From Bacteroidales bacterium (GTDB lineage: Bacteria; Bacteroidota; Bacteroidia; Bacteroidales; UBA4417): 9,777 bases of DNA. Shown one piece after another: positions 6,901-9,777 of this stretch. Under the pieces are notes generated by a model. The model searched no databases and was not told the DNA's origin. It was given only the letters and a program-made list of their open reading frames with translations. Numbering within the stretch: position 1 is the stretch's first letter; the number at the start of each line of letters is the position of its first letter. Where the stretch lies: assembly GCA_025350385.1 (NCBI GenBank), contig JANXXZ010000356.1:1-9777 (forward strand), given 5' to 3'. Position numbers and translations under genes: made by a program.

Positions 6901-7478
6901 TAACCCAGGTTAATTCAGGGGAATATACCCTGAGCCTTTCCGATACCAATCATTGTGAGAGCATCTATAAATGGCAGGTGAACGTTGTTCCGGCACCCGT
7001 GGCTGGTTTTACCAGGGATACCCTCTTTTTTGATGAACAAACCATTCTGGAAGCCGCACAGGGTTATGACCATTACAGCTGGAACACCGGCGACAGCACA
7101 TATTTTGTTCTTGTGACTTCCGAAGGCTGGTACAAAGTCACCCTTAAAACCGCCGAAGGTTGCATGTCCACCGATTCGGTGATGATGCTTTATTCCTTTG
7201 TTCCGCTCGACATGCCCAATGCTTTCACGCCTAATGGCGACGGGAAGAATGACTTCTTCCTCCCGGTAACCTATCCTGATAAGATCAGTAGTTTCAGTAT
7301 GTATATTTTTAACCGCTGGGGACAGAAAATCTGTTCAACCAGCGACCTCGGCCGGGGCTGGGATGGAACCTTCGAGGGTAAACCCGCTCCGCTTGGGGTG
7401 TACACCTATATTATAACCTATAGTAACCAGTCGGGGGAGACACGGAAGAAGACGGGGGTGGTTACGTTGGTGAGGTAA
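3984..7478 (+). CDS. Large secreted T9SS type B (CHU_C) multidomain protein with cohesin-like domain
   Basis: 1164 residues. The ATG at 3984 is chosen because it gives a clean signal peptide: Met-Lys, a Leu/Ile-rich core and AALA before Gln21, with probable cleavage after Ala20. An in-frame ATG at 3897 would bury this behind 29 residues. Residues about 23-385 resemble the N-terminal domain common in these proteins (WYFGNMAALNF, GNLLFYSNGTTIWNRN, SPDGRYLIY, LAPDGKIYIS), perhaps a beta-propeller-like fold. Then come a PKD domain (about 386-475, WDFDDPGS and HVFSDTGTFHV), an Ig-like domain (about 468-540), three SprB-like modules (about 548-775), a cohesin-like domain (about 782-913, VGSFSTQLKYN and ISWTG), another Ig-like module (about 924-1010) and the CHU_C sorting domain (about 1076-1164, PNAFTPNGDGKNDFF, FNRWGQKI, GVYTYII, KTGVVTLVR). 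Export by Sec then T9SS to the surface or medium is expected. No catalytic domain is recognised; adhesion or glycan binding is a guess. Confidence 0.92.
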   Translation: MKLIWLLILLLSLSPVAALAQGEAFNWYFGNMAALNFSSGSPVSLTNSKMFALAGCASLSDSLGNLLFYSNGTTIWNRNHMHMLNGTGLMADEGASQAALGLKAPGTDHTYYIFTVGGNHTTPTILGAYYSIIDMSLDGGLGGVLPWQKNIPLQGADSARDVITAVACANQEGYWVFVRNFSVENKMLAYLIDKTGIHQTPAVSPCLHNFDIGGQAGTSKASPDGRYLIYGPSGWHISIPLTELYELDSYTGLVNPIFLFNSLGINSGTEFSANSEFLYLSSALDSAHIVQYDMNYLSDPVSFQDNKYVVYSKKSSYWEFKQMQLAPDGKIYISQPFGPDTSKFLSVISNPSLKGVSCGFQYCAVPLISGRCNIGLPTFIQSYFARFIFVGECLGSSTRFTSRFYPTPDSIAWDFDDPGSGSNNFSDSINPVHVFSDTGTFHVKTVAFYLNGHQEAATRLVKISSLPAVYLGPDKTVCPNSPVVLDAGSGFTSYQWNTGQNTPSVQVSDTGMYWVRVKDSKGCMNNDTIHIKSYPVPTVDESNLVLSPTTCGGSTGAVSGLSITGTPPITIEWKNGNNLVISDSINLFHLPVDNYRLFVFDGNGCTWPSKNYTVNDVGDVLIDTVLHSDSHCGKDDGKITVVATTGLAAMLKYSLDNGQSYAYNLGKFQNLAPGTYRVKVMVSDTAQPCQKVYDFNPVTINNLSGPVVTNVSSQFETGNHGDGSITIQASTAYDTLFYSAGGIEQVNNGTFNNLHSGTYNCKVADQFGCDTTFIVIVNNLTIVRLQAIAGDGSACLGNVAVLPLLANHFSHVGSFSTQLKYNKTLVTCQNYLNANPALADSLVVDLFPSLGELSISWTGKNPVNLQDGSTLVELSFASLMTGQDSLKWDIAPGICTFLDSLGNTIQPEFKQGQMRIYTLPQGSISAPAAVCEGAGLSLLGIYTPGSGNGSIRYRWTGPGGLSVQETAVSISTVTQVNSGEYTLSLSDTNHCESIYKWQVNVVPAPVAGFTRDTLFFDEQTILEAAQGYDHYSWNTGDSTYFVLVTSEGWYKVTLKTAEGCMSTDSVMMLYSFVPLDMPNAFTPNGDGKNDFFLPVTYPDKISSFSMYIFNRWGQKICSTSDLGRGWDGTFEGKPAPLGVYTYIITYSNQSGETRKKTGVVTLVR

Positions 7479-7483
7479 TTTTA

Positions 7484-7526
7484 CCCCTACCCCTGACAGG
7501 GTTGGAAACCCTGTCAGGGGTAGGGG
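7484..7526. repeat. REP-like hairpin A, 20-bp perfect arms
   Basis: The left arm CCCCTACCCCTGACAGGGTT (7484-7503) and its exact reverse complement (7507-7526) flank a 3-nt loop GGA. It begins 6 nt after the stop of the secreted-protein gene and ends 22 nt before the transposase ATG. The inner core matches hairpin B at 8166-8208. A strong RNA stem is possible, but no U-run follows, so it is not a typical intrinsic terminator. Confidence 0.95.
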
Positions 7527-7548
7527 GTTATATAAAAATTCAACTATC

Positions 7549-8172
7549 ATGACAACACTCGAACCAGGTAAATATTACCATATTTATAACCGGGGTGTCA
7601 ACCGGTGTAATTTATTCTACACCAGCGAAAACTATCATTATTTCCTCCGATTGTACGGGAAATATATTGACCCGGTCGCCGATACCTATGCGTGGGTATT
7701 ACTTAAAAATCATTTTCACCTGCTGGTAAGGATAAAGGAGGAATCTGAAATTAATTTCAGCCGCTTACCGATCCCTAAAAAAGCTCTATCAGAGGATATC
7801 CAGGTAGCCCTTAAGAAACCTCATCTCTATTTCTCCGACCTATTCAATGCCTATTCGCAAGCCATAAATAAACAGGAAAATCGCACAGGGTCACTTTTCC
7901 AGCGTCCGTTCAGGAGAGAACATGTGGATAATCCCGATTATTTCAGGCATGTTGTAGTCTATATCCACAGGAACCCGGTACGCCATAAGTTCACTTCCGA
8001 TTTTAAAGACTATGCCTGGTCGTCGTATGGAACAATTCTATCACTACAATCCAACAAGATACAAAGCGAGAAAGTGATCGGCTGGTTCAACGGGAAAGGA
8101 GAGTTTATAAACGACCACAACCAGGAGTTGAATACCGATGTATTTGATCGATATATTATCGACGATTTTTAA
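7549..8172 (+). CDS. REP-associated tyrosine transposase (RAYT), Y1/HUH superfamily
   Basis: Complete 207-residue protein related to IS200/IS605 TnpA. The N-terminus YYHIYNRGVNR (residues 9-19) is typical of RAYTs. The HUH motif that binds the metal ion is H55-F-H57 within KNHFHLLVRI. The likely nucleophilic tyrosine is Y102 in FNAYSQAINK, followed by NRTGSLFQRPF (111-121) and YIHRNPVRH (138-146), both hallmark RAYT strings. All catalytic residues appear intact. Such enzymes cleave and rejoin single-stranded DNA at REP hairpins via a 5'-phosphotyrosine link. The gene sits between two matching palindromes, and its last codons and TAA stop overlap the left arm of hairpin B. Spacing to hairpin A leaves little room for an own promoter; it may be read from the upstream gene. 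Confidence 0.93.
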   Translation: MTTLEPGKYYHIYNRGVNRCNLFYTSENYHYFLRLYGKYIDPVADTYAWVLLKNHFHLLVRIKEESEINFSRLPIPKKALSEDIQVALKKPHLYFSDLFNAYSQAINKQENRTGSLFQRPFRREHVDNPDYFRHVVVYIHRNPVRHKFTSDFKDYAWSSYGTILSLQSNKIQSEKVIGWFNGKGEFINDHNQELNTDVFDRYIIDDF

Positions 8173-8208
8173 CCCAGGCAGGGTTTGCAACCCTGTCAGG
8201 GTTAAAAA
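8166..8208. repeat. REP-like hairpin B, 20-nt arms
   Basis: Arms at 8166-8185 and 8189-8208 flank a TGC loop and begin TTTTTAACCC and end GGGTTAAAAA. One true mismatch (A8176/A8198) and one G:T pair (G8178/T8196) interrupt the stem. The right arm shares AACCCTGTCAGGG with hairpin A. It overlaps the transposase stop codon and ends 4 bp before the sucA promoter-like element. Confidence 0.9.
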
Positions 8209-8212
8209 TACG

Positions 8213-8220
8213 TACCTTTG
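8213..8220 (+). promoter_or_regulatory. Candidate -7 promoter element for sucA
   Basis: TACCTTTG is an exact TAnnTTTG match. No TTTG lies at the standard -33 spacing; the nearest (8184-8187) is 25 bp away, in the loop region of hairpin B. Use of this element would give a leader of about 80 nt. The rest of the 8173-8308 gap shows no other feature. Confidence 0.5.
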
Positions 8221-8308
8221 ATCAAACAAACCCGGTAAACAGGCGTTTTAATAAGGTTATATTTACAGGACTTCCGCCTGATGAGGTTTGCAGTACAAGA
8301 TTTTATCT

Positions 8309-9777
8309 ATGGATCCATTATCGTATCTGAACAATGCCGACGGGGCCGCCCTCGACGAACTCTACCGACAATATAAACATGATCCTTCATCTGTTGATCC
8401 CGGCTGGAAACGGTTTTTTGAAGGCTTCGAATTTTCAGGGAAACTTGCCGTCCAGGGTGGTGAGGCTATGAAACCCAAGGAATTCATAGTTATTGACCTG
8501 ATCAACGAGTACCGGAAACGCGGCCATCTTTTTACCAAAACCAACCCGGTTCGCACCCGCAGGAAATACCTGCCCACCCTCGATATTGAGAATTACGGTC
8601 TTTCGGATGCCGACCTGGATACCTATTTTGAAGCAGGCAGTGAAATCGGTATCGGGCGTGCTACTTTACGCGATATAATCGCCCACCTGAATCAAACCTA
8701 TTGTCAATCCATCGGGGTGGAATTTGCATACATCCGCCGCACTGAAATATACGAATGGCTTAAAAACCGGATGGAAAGCACCCAAAATACAGCAAACTAC
8801 GGCCGTGAAAAGAATCTTTCCGTGTTGAACCAGCTGAGCCGGGCAGTGCTTTTTGAAAAATTCCTTCATAAAAAATTCACCGGTCAGAAGCGTTTTTCAC
8901 TCGAAGGCTGCGAATCCCTCATCCCTGCCCTCGATGCCATTGTGGAAAAAGGTTCCGAATCGGGAATCAGCGAATTTGTGATCGGGATGCCACACCGCGG
9001 AAGGCTCAACGTATTGGCCAACACCCTCGGCAAACATTACCAGGATATTTTTAATGAATTCCAGGGGAAAGAATTTGAAGATGAATTCCTGATGGGCGAC
9101 GTAAAGTATCACCTGGGGTTTTCATCCGAACGTTCAACCCGGTCAGGAAAGCAGGTGAGCCTTTCGCTCGTACCCAATCCCTCGCATCTTGAAGCTGTAG
9201 GACCCATTGTGGAAGGCATTACCCGGTCAAAAATTGAAACAGAATATAAAAACGATAATAATAGGATAATCCCGATAATCATTCACGGCGATGCTTCCCT
9301 TGCCGGGCAGGGAGTGGTGTATGAAACGCTTCAGATGTCGGAACTCCCTGGTTACAGAACCGGCGGCACCATTCACCTGGTGGTGAATAACCAGATCGGT
9401 TTTACTACCAATTACCTGGAGGCCCGTAGTTCGGTGTATTGCACCGATGTGGCCAAGACCACCCAATGCCCAATTTTCCATGTGAATGCCGACGATGTGG
9501 AAGAGGTTGTTTTCGCGGTTGAAATGGCAATTGAATACCGCCAGCATTTCCACAAGGATGTTTTTATCGACCTTCTCGGGTACCGCAAGTATGGCCATAA
9601 TGAAGGTGATGAACCCCGTTTCACCCAGCCAATCCTCTATAAAATCATTGAAACCCATCCCGATCCCAGGGTTATCTATGTGAACAAACTCATTGAAAGC
9701 GGGGTTATTACCCAACAGGAAGCGGATGATAATGAGAAGGCATTTATGTCGGAAATGGAAACAGATCTCCAGGCTTC
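8309..9777 (+). CDS. sucA: 2-oxoglutarate dehydrogenase E1 component, 3' end beyond window
   Basis: The frame is open from ATG at 8309 to the right edge (489 codons). E1 decarboxylates 2-oxoglutarate with thiamine diphosphate and passes the succinyl group to the E2 lipoyl domain (SucB) in the TCA cycle. The N-terminal stretch LDELYRQYKHDPSSVDPGW (residues 15-33) matches the E2-interacting motif. INEYRKRGHL (65-74) follows. The thiamine diphosphate and metal signature is present: MPHRGRLNVLAN (227-238), GDVKYHLG, HGDASLAGQG with D328, and NNQIGFTT (N360, N361, Q362). PNPSHLEAVGPIVEG is the family substrate-side segment. E1 proteins are about 900-950 residues, so roughly the second half is missing. 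There is no Shine-Dalgarno before the ATG, normal for Bacteroidota. sucB is expected downstream but is outside the window. Confidence 0.97.
   Translation, partial: MDPLSYLNNADGAALDELYRQYKHDPSSVDPGWKRFFEGFEFSGKLAVQGGEAMKPKEFIVIDLINEYRKRGHLFTKTNPVRTRRKYLPTLDIENYGLSDADLDTYFEAGSEIGIGRATLRDIIAHLNQTYCQSIGVEFAYIRRTEIYEWLKNRMESTQNTANYGREKNLSVLNQLSRAVLFEKFLHKKFTGQKRFSLEGCESLIPALDAIVEKGSESGISEFVIGMPHRGRLNVLANTLGKHYQDIFNEFQGKEFEDEFLMGDVKYHLGFSSERSTRSGKQVSLSLVPNPSHLEAVGPIVEGITRSKIETEYKNDNNRIIPIIIHGDASLAGQGVVYETLQMSELPGYRTGGTIHLVVNNQIGFTTNYLEARSSVYCTDVAKTTQCPIFHVNADDVEEVVFAVEMAIEYRQHFHKDVFIDLLGYRKYGHNEGDEPRFTQPILYKIIETHPDPRVIYVNKLIESGVITQQEADDNEKAFMSEMETDLQA

Larger units (their letters stand above)
7484..8208 (+). 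mobile_element. RAYT unit: transposase gene flanked by paired REP-like palindromes
   Basis: The 725-bp segment consists of hairpin A, a 22-bp spacer, the Y1 transposase gene and hairpin B. Both hairpins have 20-nt arms, a 3-nt loop and the shared 13-nt string AACCCTGTCAGGG. RAYT genes elsewhere are characteristically flanked by REP palindromes that their product recognises, so the arrangement fits that class. I see no target-site duplication. Whether the unit as a whole moves is not shown; RAYTs are usually single-copy, domesticated enzymes. Confidence 0.7.

Noticed and set aside
7484..7526. Hairpin A as an intrinsic terminator of the secreted-protein gene.
   Set aside because: The stem is strong but no T-run follows on the plus strand (it continues GTTATATAAAAATT); its match to hairpin B points to a REP-like element instead.
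9227..9715. 162-codon minus-strand open frame.
   Set aside because: It lies wholly within sucA, opposite conserved thiamine-diphosphate motifs; its composition is that of an antisense shadow.

Overview
The window looks like chromosomal DNA from a member of the Bacteroidota, probably an environmental Bacteroidales-type lineage. Four signs point there: a large secreted protein ending in the gliding-motility-associated (CHU_C, type B) sorting domain of the type IX secretion system; several promoter-like TAnnTTTG elements; start codons with little or no Shine-Dalgarno sequence; and a 2-oxoglutarate dehydrogenase E1 (not the ferredoxin enzyme), which suggests a complete TCA cycle.

Left third, minus strand (1-2455): a housekeeping cluster read yicC -> gmk -> nadD, encoding a YicC/YloC-family endoribonuclease, guanylate kinase and nicotinate-nucleotide adenylyltransferase. 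nadD runs off the left edge. The gaps in this cluster are unusually wide (258 and 161 bp), and together with the yicC leader they are filled with short tandem repeats, mostly of period 7 and in one case period 9. The repeat sequence differs from gap to gap. A 24-bp perfect palindrome lies in the yicC leader.

Middle (2743-7478), plus strand: a two-HKD phospholipase D/cardiolipin synthase-like protein whose readable homology begins upstream of its first ATG, then a 1164-residue secreted multidomain protein (N-terminal repeat-fold domain, PKD, Ig-like and SprB-like modules, a cohesin-like domain, another Ig-like module and a CHU_C sorting domain).

Right part (7484-9777), plus strand: a REP-associated tyrosine transposase (RAYT, HUH/Y1 family) bracketed by two hairpins of identical geometry (20-nt arms, 3-nt loop, 43 bp overall) that share a 13-nt core. 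This is a compact transposase-plus-palindrome unit of 725 bp. It is followed by sucA, whose first 489 codons are present; sucA runs off the right edge. A good TACCTTTG promoter element lies just beyond the second hairpin.

The genes do not form one pathway. The two most noteworthy non-coding signals are the heptamer-periodic spacers of the yicC-gmk-nadD cluster and the RAYT with its matched palindromes. I see no CRISPR array, tRNA or rRNA.
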